From Planctomycetota bacterium (GTDB taxonomy: Bacteria > Planctomycetota > UBA1135), in NCBI GenBank assembly GCA_008501825.1, contig QQUA01000025.1, positions 1 to 63,799 on the forward strand: DNA of 63,799 nt, in the 5' to 3' direction. Under the pieces are notes generated by a model. The model did no database searches and was not told where the DNA came from. It worked only from the letters and a program-made list of their open reading frames with translations. This document shows positions 43,061-51,598 of this stretch, piece by piece. The position numbers were made by a program, and so were the translations under genes. Each line of letters begins with the position of its first letter. Within the stretch, counting starts at the first letter, position 1.

Positions 43061-45457
43061 ATGTTTCCCCGCATGAAAACCTCGGCGGCGATCCTGGTCG
43101 CCGCAGTTTTCACGATAAGTGTCGTCGGGGCATGGCATACGGTTCGTCGAGAACTCCGAGTGGAGGCTCAAGATTCGGTCAGGAATACGCTGATCTCGGT
43201 TCGCGGAACCGCCGAAGAAGCCCTGAGGGCTTGGGCGGAAACGATGCAATCTACGGCCGGGATTTGGGCGGGTCAGCCGGAGATCGTCCAAGCGGCGGAG
43301 CATCTACTCCAGCAGGATTGGAAGCCGCAAAGCCTGCAACACGATCCCGTCCAGAAAAGTCTTCGTTCATATTTAAGGCCGATCCTGATGACCAGTGGCA
43401 TGGAAGGGTATTTCATTATCAGTCCGAATTTAATCAACTTGGCCTCCTCCCGAGACAACAACCTGGGAACGGTGAATCTTCTCGGGAACCAACCCATTTT
43501 TTTTCAGCGTATTGAAGGCGGGCAGACCGCGATTAGCTCGCCGCGGGAATCGGACGTTCCTCTGCAAAGGAAGAATCAGGGCTGGGTAGATAAAGCTCCC
43601 ACCATGTTCGTCGGAGCACCGATTCGCAACGCAGCAGGAGAAGTGATTGCCTCATTTACTCTGCGCCTAAATCCATTTACTCATTTCACCTCGATTCTTT
43701 CTCGCGGAACGCTGGGAAGAACCGGAGAAACCTACGCTTTCTCCGGCAAAGGACAAATGTTGAGCCACAGTCGCTTCGAAGAGAGTCTGCGACAAGCCGG
43801 CTTAATCCGCCAAGATGAAACCAGCATGCTGGATCTGGAGATTCGGGATCCCGGCCGTCGGTTGACCTCCTATGAAACGCCGATACCTGATCGAATTAGG
43901 CGAAACTGGCCGCTGACTCGCATGGCCGCCAGCGCCATCTCGGGGAATCGGCAGGCGGAATCGAATGGCTACCGCGACTATCGAGGGGTCTCGGTCGTGG
44001 GGGCTTGGGCTTGGATGGACGACCTGGATTTCGGAATCGCCACAGAACAAGATTACTCGGAAGCTTATCGTTTGCTTCACTCCAACCTTCGAGCGGTCGA
44101 CACTCTTACTTGTCTGGTGTTGCTGCTTTTGCTAACAGGGGCAATCCTAACCATCAGCAGCAATCACACGCTGACCCGATTGAATTTGAATCTCGAACAA
44201 AGAGTCCGGGAACGGACACAGCGCTTACGAGAAACCAACGTTCGGTTTTCGGAAGCCCGCGAAAAAGCCGAAGCAGCCAATCAAGCCAAGAGCGAGTTTC
44301 TGGCCAATATGAGTCATGAAATCCGAACTCCGATGACCGCGATTTTAGGATTCGCCGAAGAGTTGCTCGATCCGGAAGCCGGAGAAAAGGAAAGATTGGA
44401 AGCCGCCCACACGATTCGCCAAAGCGGCCAGCATTTACTTTCCATCATCAACGATTTATTGGATTTGTCGAAAATGGAAGCCGGTCGACTCAAAATACAA
44501 AACACCGAAGTCGCCCCCAATCGTTTGGTCTATGAAGTGGCTTCCCTCATGGAAGTGCAGGCAAGGCAAAAAGGGCTGGAGTTCACGACTGCCTTTGAAG
44601 GCGCCATTCCAGAGACGATCCAAACCGATCCAGTTCGCTTGAAGCAGATTCTTGCCAATCTGCTCAGCAACGCCATGAAATTCACGGAACGTGGAAAGAT
44701 ACAGTTCATTTGTCGATGCCTTCCGCAGTGGCAAGACCAAATCGAATTCCACGTCATCGACCAAGGTATCGGCATGACTCCGGAGCAGGCGAAACGTGCA
44801 TTCGAGGCCTTTGAACAAATTGACTCCAAGTTGACTCGAAAATACCGGGGCACTGGTTTGGGCTTGGCTATCTGCAAACGCCTCAGTCATATGCTCGGAG
44901 GCGGCATCGAGGTCCAGAGTCAGCCGGGAGTTGGAAGTCATTTCATCCTGACCATCCATACCGGACCACTAGAAAAAGCCCGGCGGCTTCGCGCCGAAGA
45001 CTTACCCGATGCGCCGGTGCTCCAACAAGCCCAGCCTCAACCTTCCGGAGTACCTTCGCTGGCCGGGATTCAAGTCTTATACGCTGAAGACAACCCTATC
45101 AATCAGAAGCTGGTCACCAAAATTCTTGGCAAAGCCGGTTGCATCACCACCGTGGTTGAAAACGGCCTTGAAGTGATTCAAACCCTTCAGAGGCCGGCGA
45201 GGGCGCCATTCGACCTGCTGTTGCTGGACATGCAGATGCCGGTCATGGACGGGTATCAAACGGCCCGGGAATTGCGAAACATGAATTGTGACATTCCCAT
45301 CGTGGCCCTTACCGCTCACGCCATGGCCCATGACCGGGGAACTTGTATGGAAGCCGGTTGCAATGCCTATGCGACTAAGCCGATTCACCGGCGCGATTTG
45401 TTGAATACGATTGCTCAAGTCATCGACGATCACAAGATTGGCCATCAACCTGCCTAG
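43061..45457 (+). CDS. Hybrid sensor histidine kinase/receiver with extracytoplasmic sensor
   Basis: A 798-residue membrane kinase. A first transmembrane helix (about 8-24) and a second (about 346-366) flank a ~320-residue extracytoplasmic sensor of double-Cache type (GMEGYFIISPNLINLASSRD, GETYAFSGKGQMLSHSRF). A coiled linker leads to the HisKA domain with phospho-acceptor His419 in MSHEIRTPM, the HATPase domain (LLSNAMKFTERG, IDQGIGMTPEQ, GTGLGLAICKRL), and a C-terminal receiver with Asp723 (LLLLDMQMPVMDGY) and KPIHR. It should sense a periplasmic ligand and relay phosphate internally. No adjacent response regulator with an output domain exists; a phosphotransferase elsewhere is likely. Confidence 0.94.
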   Translation: MFPRMKTSAAILVAAVFTISVVGAWHTVRRELRVEAQDSVRNTLISVRGTAEEALRAWAETMQSTAGIWAGQPEIVQAAEHLLQQDWKPQSLQHDPVQKSLRSYLRPILMTSGMEGYFIISPNLINLASSRDNNLGTVNLLGNQPIFFQRIEGGQTAISSPRESDVPLQRKNQGWVDKAPTMFVGAPIRNAAGEVIASFTLRLNPFTHFTSILSRGTLGRTGETYAFSGKGQMLSHSRFEESLRQAGLIRQDETSMLDLEIRDPGRRLTSYETPIPDRIRRNWPLTRMAASAISGNRQAESNGYRDYRGVSVVGAWAWMDDLDFGIATEQDYSEAYRLLHSNLRAVDTLTCLVLLLLLTGAILTISSNHTLTRLNLNLEQRVRERTQRLRETNVRFSEAREKAEAANQAKSEFLANMSHEIRTPMTAILGFAEELLDPEAGEKERLEAAHTIRQSGQHLLSIINDLLDLSKMEAGRLKIQNTEVAPNRLVYEVASLMEVQARQKGLEFTTAFEGAIPETIQTDPVRLKQILANLLSNAMKFTERGKIQFICRCLPQWQDQIEFHVIDQGIGMTPEQAKRAFEAFEQIDSKLTRKYRGTGLGLAICKRLSHMLGGGIEVQSQPGVGSHFILTIHTGPLEKARRLRAEDLPDAPVLQQAQPQPSGVPSLAGIQVLYAEDNPINQKLVTKILGKAGCITTVVENGLEVIQTLQRPARAPFDLLLLDMQMPVMDGYQTARELRNMNCDIPIVALTAHAMAHDRGTCMEAGCNAYATKPIHRRDLLNTIAQVIDDHKIGHQPA

Positions 45458-45488
45458 GAATCGGCAAAATTAAAAGCTGTCTCCCAAG

Positions 45489-48086
45489 TCAATCGGTGCA
45501 GGATAGGCTGAATACTTGGTTTTCGGCCAATTGGAATTGCACCCATCCATTTTGAACCACGAGGGGGCTTAGCACTCGTTCCAACAAATCCACTTCCCAT
45601 GCCCGGCTTAAATTCCAAGGCAAACGAAGACGGATTTGACCACCGGGAGCGGCTCCCCGCAACCGGAAAAGGATTCCTTGCTCGTCTTCCCTCTGCTTCA
45701 CGGCAATGACTTGGGCTGGACCCTGCAAATCAAACCAGGTTCCGGAAGAGGGAGAAAAAACTCCTTGCCCTTGTTCCACCCAAAGGGAAAGGGGAGGGCT
45801 GATATCGTGGCGGAAGACTTCCCGGCCCGGAGACGGATCACCGACTTGACCGAACCGAAGTTGGAAGGCATAACGAACCCGATCCGCAACTCCAGGTTCA
45901 GCCTCGATCGGAACCAAGCTGCCGCCGCTGACTTCCCCCAGGCTTGCGTGCCGGCGCAACTTCCAGCCCAAACCGGTCTCTTCCTTTTCCACTTGAGCTG
46001 CAGGAGCCTCGGTCATTTCCCCTAGGTCCAACATGGCGCTGTCCGGACTGGTCATTTGCATCCAACGGCCGTTGTCGCCAAATAAAATCGCCCCGGTCGC
46101 TGCAGCAAAATGGCCCAAGGCCGCTCCGGGGAGACTTTCCAAGCCAGGCTCGTAGAAACCATCCGGACCATCAACGATTAACCGGGTCGGAGCCTGCAAG
46201 GTGCTGGGAAAGGAAACCATGTAGTGAAAGGAGTGCAGTTCCGGTTCCACGAACGGCAGATCCGAAGTATGAAGTTCCACCACCAGGTCCACCCGCCGTT
46301 CATATTCGTACAAACGATATTCCCGCAGCAAACGATCTCGTTTGTCCAAGACTCGCAAACGCCGAAACACCGGCCCAGGATCTTCCACCAGGATTTTGAC
46401 CTGCTCGGGATCGACGGAGCTCCAAAGGCTGAAGAAAGCTTTTTGATTGGTTGCCTGTTCAAATCCGCCGAATTGATGCTCTTGCTGAGGGTCCAACCAG
46501 GCGAAACCGGAACTAAGCTCGGTCAGCGCCAAACCTACGCCGGTGGCCGGATCCACCTTCAACTCCAAATCCCCCATCTGAATCCGATCCCCGGGATTTT
46601 CCGAAGGTGGCGGCGGGGCCTGGCCGCCGGAACCGATTTGAAATCGCCGAAAACCCCTTGCCGGTAGATCCACTTCCAAAGCAAGGGCGGAACGGTCCGA
46701 GTTCAGCCAGCGAAAAACAGGATCTGGACCGCCATCAGGATCGATCAATCGCAAATCCGGCGGTTGCGAACCGGGACATTCCACTTCCACGACCCCGCGA
46801 AAGGAGTCTCCAAGGGGATTGACGAACAAAAGGCCGACTTCCCCAGCGGGAACGGCTGCAGGACCGACCTTATCGAGCGCTTCCTGCTGCAAGAGAAGGA
46901 CCGCCTTGGCGCTACTGACCGCCAGGTCGACGTATTCCAAATTATGTTGATTGGCTTCCGCTTCGGTCAACAAACCGGGCCAAGGCATCCCGCCTCCCGA
47001 ATGCTCATCGAAAACCATGATCTTTTCCCAAGCCTGTTGCAAACGATCGGTGGGATAACTCGCTTTTCCTTCCGCCGCCAGCCAAGTCCACAAACTCTCC
47101 ACTGCAGCCAACCGCGCTCGAGCCCGCCGAACCATGGATTGGGTCGCCGGTGTGGTTGCGCTTACGCTTTCCCACATTCCTGCGGCATCGCCGGAATAAG
47201 TCGGAAAGACATCTCCGTAGCTTTGCAGCAAATGATCGAAGAACTGTTCCGGAGTGGCTAGCACGATCTTCGGGTTTTGATAGGTGGCGTTCCATTGGCG
47301 GGCCAGATCCGCCATGCCGGAACTAACGTCGGCGTTGTCAAAACCACGCATGACCAAAACTGCATCATAGGGATAACCGGCCGATTCAAACTCTTGTAAT
47401 CGATCTCGAATTTTGGGATATGCGGTTTGCATGTTCAATAAGCCCCATTCCACGAAACCTTCCACGTAAGAGCCATAAGTCAACCAAGTCAAAACCCGGG
47501 AACCATCCCGGCCGCGCCACCAAAAAGGTCGGTCCGCCAATGGAATGTCCGGCTTTCCCCCGACGAAATCATTGGCTCCCAATAGAAGGAATTCGACCCC
47601 CGATTGGGAAAGAATACGCGGCATGGCCAAACTGAACCCAGGCACGTCGTCCAGAATTGCGGAACGAACGTCGGTGCCGAAATCTCGAGCCATGCGAGCG
47701 GAAGGGTGTACGAAGCGGTGCAGCTCCTCTTCCCCCCAAAGACCGGAGTGAGGATTCACATAGCTGCCGGACAAGCGGAACCGGCCCTCCCCGAATCGCT
47801 GACGGAGCCTGGCAATCTCACCGGCGGAGGCTTGCTCCAGAAAACTTTGTAATTGCCAACTGGTTTCAATGGTCCAGTGGAACTCCGGATAGCTGTCGGC
47901 CAGATCCAGGGCATGGACCAAGTGCTCATAACTCAATCGGGCGACCTCCGACGGCGGATCGGTGAAACCGACGTCGGTGTGACTCATCTCGACCACGTAA
48001 AGGGTCTTGATCGAGGAAGAGATCCCCGGATCTTGCTGCCGCTCACCGGGCAACAGAACACTCAAGAGCAGGAGGAGGGCGCCCAT
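45489..48086 (-). CDS. Exported GH38-like glycoside hydrolase (alpha-mannosidase-related)
   Basis: An 865-residue exported protein with a short signal peptide (ALLLLLSVLLPG). The N-terminal domain is like the GH38/57 fold: metal ligand box VVEMSHTDVGFTDP (H-x-D), the strand EFHWTIETSWQLQ, the acid in AILDDVPGFSLAMP and the later DEHSGGGMPWPG, which corresponds to the D-E-H metal motif. The rest is beta-sandwich, as in GH38 enzymes. These zinc-dependent enzymes trim mannose or related sugars; the substrate here is unknown. It converges on the hybrid kinase gene and faces away from the ABM-like gene. The length agrees with the related DUF5054 group. Confidence 0.75.
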   Translation of the reverse strand: MGALLLLLSVLLPGERQQDPGISSSIKTLYVVEMSHTDVGFTDPPSEVARLSYEHLVHALDLADSYPEFHWTIETSWQLQSFLEQASAGEIARLRQRFGEGRFRLSGSYVNPHSGLWGEEELHRFVHPSARMARDFGTDVRSAILDDVPGFSLAMPRILSQSGVEFLLLGANDFVGGKPDIPLADRPFWWRGRDGSRVLTWLTYGSYVEGFVEWGLLNMQTAYPKIRDRLQEFESAGYPYDAVLVMRGFDNADVSSGMADLARQWNATYQNPKIVLATPEQFFDHLLQSYGDVFPTYSGDAAGMWESVSATTPATQSMVRRARARLAAVESLWTWLAAEGKASYPTDRLQQAWEKIMVFDEHSGGGMPWPGLLTEAEANQHNLEYVDLAVSSAKAVLLLQQEALDKVGPAAVPAGEVGLLFVNPLGDSFRGVVEVECPGSQPPDLRLIDPDGGPDPVFRWLNSDRSALALEVDLPARGFRRFQIGSGGQAPPPPSENPGDRIQMGDLELKVDPATGVGLALTELSSGFAWLDPQQEHQFGGFEQATNQKAFFSLWSSVDPEQVKILVEDPGPVFRRLRVLDKRDRLLREYRLYEYERRVDLVVELHTSDLPFVEPELHSFHYMVSFPSTLQAPTRLIVDGPDGFYEPGLESLPGAALGHFAAATGAILFGDNGRWMQMTSPDSAMLDLGEMTEAPAAQVEKEETGLGWKLRRHASLGEVSGGSLVPIEAEPGVADRVRYAFQLRFGQVGDPSPGREVFRHDISPPLSLWVEQGQGVFSPSSGTWFDLQGPAQVIAVKQREDEQGILFRLRGAAPGGQIRLRLPWNLSRAWEVDLLERVLSPLVVQNGWVQFQLAENQVFSLSCTD

Positions 48087-48390
48087 GTTTCCCCTCCAGC
48101 CTAACTCATAAAGGGAAATTCAAGGCTGGATCTCCGCCCACATCCCCACCTAATTCCTACGAATCCGCATTCAAAAATCACCGAAAAGCTGCCTTGGTTC
48201 AGGGGTCCGGAATCCTCTCCACCAAGTTGACAATGGAACCCTACATAAGGTCTTAGGCCGCTTTGGCGGCAAAGGGGCTCTTTCCAAGCGAATCACTTGG
48301 CCTCGAAAATAATCGGGAATGCCGATCAATAAGTACCAGGTCGCAAAACATCCCAAGCGATACGATTCCCCCTCCCCCCAACGAAAAATC
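48087..48390. other. Intergenic stretch with no gene recognised
   Basis: These 304 bp lie between two minus-strand genes. A 61-codon minus-strand frame (48171-48356) has no recognisable motif, no signal sequence and no SD, and I consider it non-coding. I see no strong hairpin followed by a T-run. The region probably holds the promoter of the GH38-like gene. Confidence 0.5.
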
Positions 48391-48834
48391 CTAGACTTCT
48401 AGATCCGCTTGCGAACTTGTTTCGGCCCCCTCATGGGAAAACGAAAGTCGTTCCAAAAAAGGAAAGGGCTGATCGGCGATTTCAAGCCGATTCAGGCTTT
48501 CCAAATTGGCCAAACTCTCGATTCGTTCCCAACACTTTCGAATGGCGGGGATGGAGAAAGCTTCCTGAGCCGCCACCTTCGATCGCCATTCGAAGATCTC
48601 CACCACCCTGCCGGAAGGACATCGCAATGTCACCCGGGGAGTCCGAGTCACCAAGCCATGCTTTCCCAGTAAAGGCCAGTGGGCGCCGAGAACTTGCAAG
48701 AACTCAGCTTCCTTATCTTCTAACGGTTTGTACACCACAACGGTGGTCACCGGATTCTGAACATTGCTCACCAAAACACCACTTGTTTCTGCTTGAGGAA
48801 ACCAAGGAGAAATGGAGTGGGGACAAGGGTTCAT
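48391..48834 (-). CDS. Small protein resembling ABM/dimeric alpha-beta barrel domains
   Basis: A 147-residue protein. The core VTTVVVYKPLEDKEAEFLQV followed by LGAHWPLLGKHGLVT, then RVTLRCPSGRVVEIFEWRS and a helix with KCWERIESLANL, follows the ferredoxin-like layout of antibiotic-biosynthesis monooxygenase/EthD-type domains: strand, long helix, strand, strand with F-E-W, helix. Such proteins form dimers and may bind small aromatic or haem-like molecules; no residue proves a reaction. The first ~28 residues and the acidic tail look disordered. It is probably monocistronic. Confidence 0.6.
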   Translation of the reverse strand: MNPCPHSISPWFPQAETSGVLVSNVQNPVTTVVVYKPLEDKEAEFLQVLGAHWPLLGKHGLVTRTPRVTLRCPSGRVVEIFEWRSKVAAQEAFSIPAIRKCWERIESLANLESLNRLEIADQPFPFLERLSFSHEGAETSSQADLEV

Positions 48835-48975
48835 GTTGACAAGACCCCGGTTTCGAACAAAAAATCCTTCAAAAAGAATTCACATTTCCCAGGGGATTTT
48901 TCGTCTCTGGTACTAAGGTCTTTTCGGTGAGGGAGTTCTGGCCTTCGCTCCTGCCAGTCCCTAGGCTGGGCTTTC

Positions 48976-50508
48976 ATGAATTGGTGGATTCCCTTCGCCC
49001 TGCTCGCCACTTTTCAACAACCCAGCCAGGAGCCGGAGCCGCGGGCCTTGCATCCCCTCCAAGGCCGATTTCGTTTCAGCATTGAAAACCTAGAGATCGG
49101 CCGCGGCGAAGACATGGGGCTGTTCGGCCTCCACTTCGACTTCTATCCCTTGCCCGAGGACCTGCCTGGTCTGTTTTTGAGCGCTGGAGGCTTCGGCGCC
49201 ATCACTGGAGAACGGGGCGGCTTCCTGGTCGGAGGCTTTGGCGGCGGCTACCAATTCACCTTGGCCGAAAGCCTGTACCTGGAGTTGGGAGCTTTCGCCG
49301 GTGGCGGCGGCGGAGGAGCCGCCCCCCAAGGAAGTGGTCTGATGCTTCGAGAACATCTGGCCCTGGAATGGCAGCCTGGGGCGATCGGCTTTCGCTTGGA
49401 AGGCAGCCTCATCGACTTTCCCGACGGCGGCATCGACAGCAGCCAAGTCGCTGCCGGAATCACTCTGCCTCTTGAACTTTGGCGAGCTCGTCACGGTCCT
49501 GGCAAGCAGGAGGCCGCCGAAGCCACCCCAGCTTGGCCGATTCGAGCTGGCTTGACCACTCTTTGGGCCGATCCCGGTTCCAGCTCCAAGCGCACCGATG
49601 GCTCGTCCCTGGACCAAGCCTTCGCCCTGATGGGATTGCGGGTGGACGCTTTCCCGTCGGATCGGGAGCCATGGTTCCTTTCCCTCGCCGGTCACGGAGC
49701 CTTTGCCGGCAGCATCGACGGCTACGCTCAGTTGCTGCTGGGAGCTGGCTATGAACTGGCCCTCAGTCCTTCCCTGGCCGCAGAGTTGCGCTTGCAAACC
49801 GGGGCTGGTGGCGGCGGCACGGTGGAAACCGGCGGAGGCTGGCTGCTTTCCCCCGCCGCCGGCCTGCGCTGGTACCTCACCGATCACTGGTCCCTGCAGG
49901 CGGGAGTGGGTTGGTTGTGGGCACCCAGCGGAGACTATTCCGCTCTCAGCTTGGAAGGAGGCTTGGCCATGGCCGGCCGGCCCCTTCGCTATCGGCCGAG
50001 GGACGCCGGTCGCACGCTTCCGGCCGGGACCTCCTTGTCGAAATGGCGGCTGGAATTCGCCAACAAGAGCTACTTCCCCGATTCCGGTGCCCGGTTAAAA
50101 AACGGCCGCCCGATGGCGGAGAACCTGCAACTGGTCGGCTTGGCGGCGAACCGCCCCCTGACCCCTTGGTTGGATTTCAGCGGGCGGGCATACGGAGCCT
50201 GGGACGGCGGTTCCGGCGGTTACGCCGAAGGTCAGGTGGGCTTTCAAAGCCATTGGGCCCCAGTCCCGGATTGGAACCAATTCGAGCTTTTGGCCGAAGG
50301 GCTGATCGGTGCCGGAGGCGGCGGCGGTTTGGACGTGGATTCCGGACTGATTTGGGAGGCCGGTGCCGGCTTTGTTTGGCAATTCGATCCTGACTGGCGC
50401 CTCAGTGCCACCGGAGGGCGGGCGGCAGCATTTCAAGGGAGTTTCGAAGCCACGGTGTTCCGTTTGGCCCTGGCCTGGAACCTCGCCATGCCGGTGACTT
50501 CCTCTTAA
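48976..50508 (+). CDS. Exported outer-membrane-type beta-barrel protein with triplicated Gly-rich unit
   Basis: A 510-residue exported protein with a short signal peptide (PFALLATFQ). The whole mature region has the alternating aromatic/Gly strand pattern of outer-membrane barrels (LYLELGAF, LFLSAGGFG, WSLQAGVGWLW). The same glycine hairpin recurs three times: GAFAGGGGGGAAPQGSG, TGAGGGGTVETGGGW and GAGGGGGLDVDSGL, each followed by a similar strand pair, which implies an internal triplication. Function is unknown; a pore, secretion or structural role is possible. The ATG start is the only good one near the signal peptide. It runs into CysQ on the same strand after 88 bp. Confidence 0.7.
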   Translation: MNWWIPFALLATFQQPSQEPEPRALHPLQGRFRFSIENLEIGRGEDMGLFGLHFDFYPLPEDLPGLFLSAGGFGAITGERGGFLVGGFGGGYQFTLAESLYLELGAFAGGGGGGAAPQGSGLMLREHLALEWQPGAIGFRLEGSLIDFPDGGIDSSQVAAGITLPLELWRARHGPGKQEAAEATPAWPIRAGLTTLWADPGSSSKRTDGSSLDQAFALMGLRVDAFPSDREPWFLSLAGHGAFAGSIDGYAQLLLGAGYELALSPSLAAELRLQTGAGGGGTVETGGGWLLSPAAGLRWYLTDHWSLQAGVGWLWAPSGDYSALSLEGGLAMAGRPLRYRPRDAGRTLPAGTSLSKWRLEFANKSYFPDSGARLKNGRPMAENLQLVGLAANRPLTPWLDFSGRAYGAWDGGSGGYAEGQVGFQSHWAPVPDWNQFELLAEGLIGAGGGGGLDVDSGLIWEAGAGFVWQFDPDWRLSATGGRAAAFQGSFEATVFRLALAWNLAMPVTSS

Positions 50509-50596
50509 TCCCTCTTCATCCTTCTTAAGCCCGCTTCCTCAGCGGAAACTAAGGCGGCGACCTCCGCCCTTGGAAACAGGCCTACAATCGGCGGCC

Positions 50597-51598
50597 ATGA
50601 CCGACCCCACCGACCGTATTTTGGACGTGGCTCGTGAAGCGGGCCGAAGTGCAGCCGCCGTTTGCCGTGCGGTCTTGGGCGAAGCTCCCGCGGCTCCTGA
50701 AGCCATGGCCAAGCTTGGCAAGGAACCGGTTACGGTCGCCGATTATGGATCCCAAGCGGTCATCTTGCGGGCGGTGCAAGCCGCCTTTCCGGAACATGGC
50801 GTGATCGCCGAAGAGGGCGCCGAACACCTGAGAGAAAACGCCGGCGACCACGGCAGCCAGCAAATCGTCCGCCTAGTTGGCCAAACCATCGGCGAAGAAG
50901 TCAGCTTCGATCAAGTTTGTTCCTGGATCGACCATGACGGAAGCGGCGGTTCAGAATTCACTTGGTCCATCGATCCGATTGATGGCACCAAAGGCTTCTT
51001 GCGCCGGCAACAATTCGCAGTCGCCATCGGCATTCTGCGTCACGGAAAACCCTATGCCGGAGTCTTGGCTTGCCCGAATTTGCCATTGGATCCGGCCGAT
51101 CCTAATGGAGCCAAAGGTTTGCTTTACTTCGCCGCCGACGGGCGCGGCGCATGGAGGGAACCCATCGACGGTGGCGAAACCAAAGCGGTCAAGGTCAGCC
51201 CGCACCAAGCAGCTTCGGACGTTCGCGTGTTGGGCAGCGTCGAATCCGCCCACGGCGATCCCGCTCTGGTGAAAGCCGTCATCGAAGACTTAGGGCTCAG
51301 CGGCGGCATGGTCCGCATTGACAGTCAAGTCAAGTATGCGGTAGTTGCTCACGGGGGAGCCGAGGTTTATTTGCGCCCTCGCTCCAAACCGGAGTACCGG
51401 GAAAACATCTGGGACCACACCGCCGGAGTCATCGTCACGCTGGAAGCCGGCGGCCGAGTTACCGACTTGGATGGCAAAGACCTGGATTTCAGCTTGGGGA
51501 AGAAGCTGGCGGAAAACCGCGGCGTTTTGGCTACCAACGGAGCGGTTCACCAGCAGGTTTTGGAAAGCCTGCGCCGGGTGGAAGCCGCCAAGGCTTAA
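50597..51598 (+). CDS. 3'(2'),5'-bisphosphate nucleotidase / inositol-monophosphatase family enzyme
   Basis: A 333-residue phosphatase of the HAL2/CysQ group. The metal motif DPIDGTKGF (with the Asp pair) and the C-terminal WDHTAGVI (W-D-x-x-A/G) are both present, together with VIAEEGAEHL as the first metal ligand region. The length and the GTKGFLRRQQFAVAI segment match HAL2-type 3'-phosphoadenosine-5'-phosphate (PAP) phosphatases better than short CysQ or SuhB proteins. It would recycle PAP from sulfate assimilation or sulfotransferase use. ATG 50597 is preferred; the earlier TTG adds nine residues. It converges on the sigma fusion gene with a 4-bp overlap of stop codons. Confidence 0.9.
   Translation: MTDPTDRILDVAREAGRSAAAVCRAVLGEAPAAPEAMAKLGKEPVTVADYGSQAVILRAVQAAFPEHGVIAEEGAEHLRENAGDHGSQQIVRLVGQTIGEEVSFDQVCSWIDHDGSGGSEFTWSIDPIDGTKGFLRRQQFAVAIGILRHGKPYAGVLACPNLPLDPADPNGAKGLLYFAADGRGAWREPIDGGETKAVKVSPHQAASDVRVLGSVESAHGDPALVKAVIEDLGLSGGMVRIDSQVKYAVVAHGGAEVYLRPRSKPEYRENIWDHTAGVIVTLEAGGRVTDLDGKDLDFSLGKKLAENRGVLATNGAVHQQVLESLRRVEAAKA

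Noticed and set aside
48171..48356. 61-codon frame between the GH38-like and ABM-like genes
   Set aside because: It has no signal sequence, motif or ribosome site, and its composition resembles non-coding sequence.
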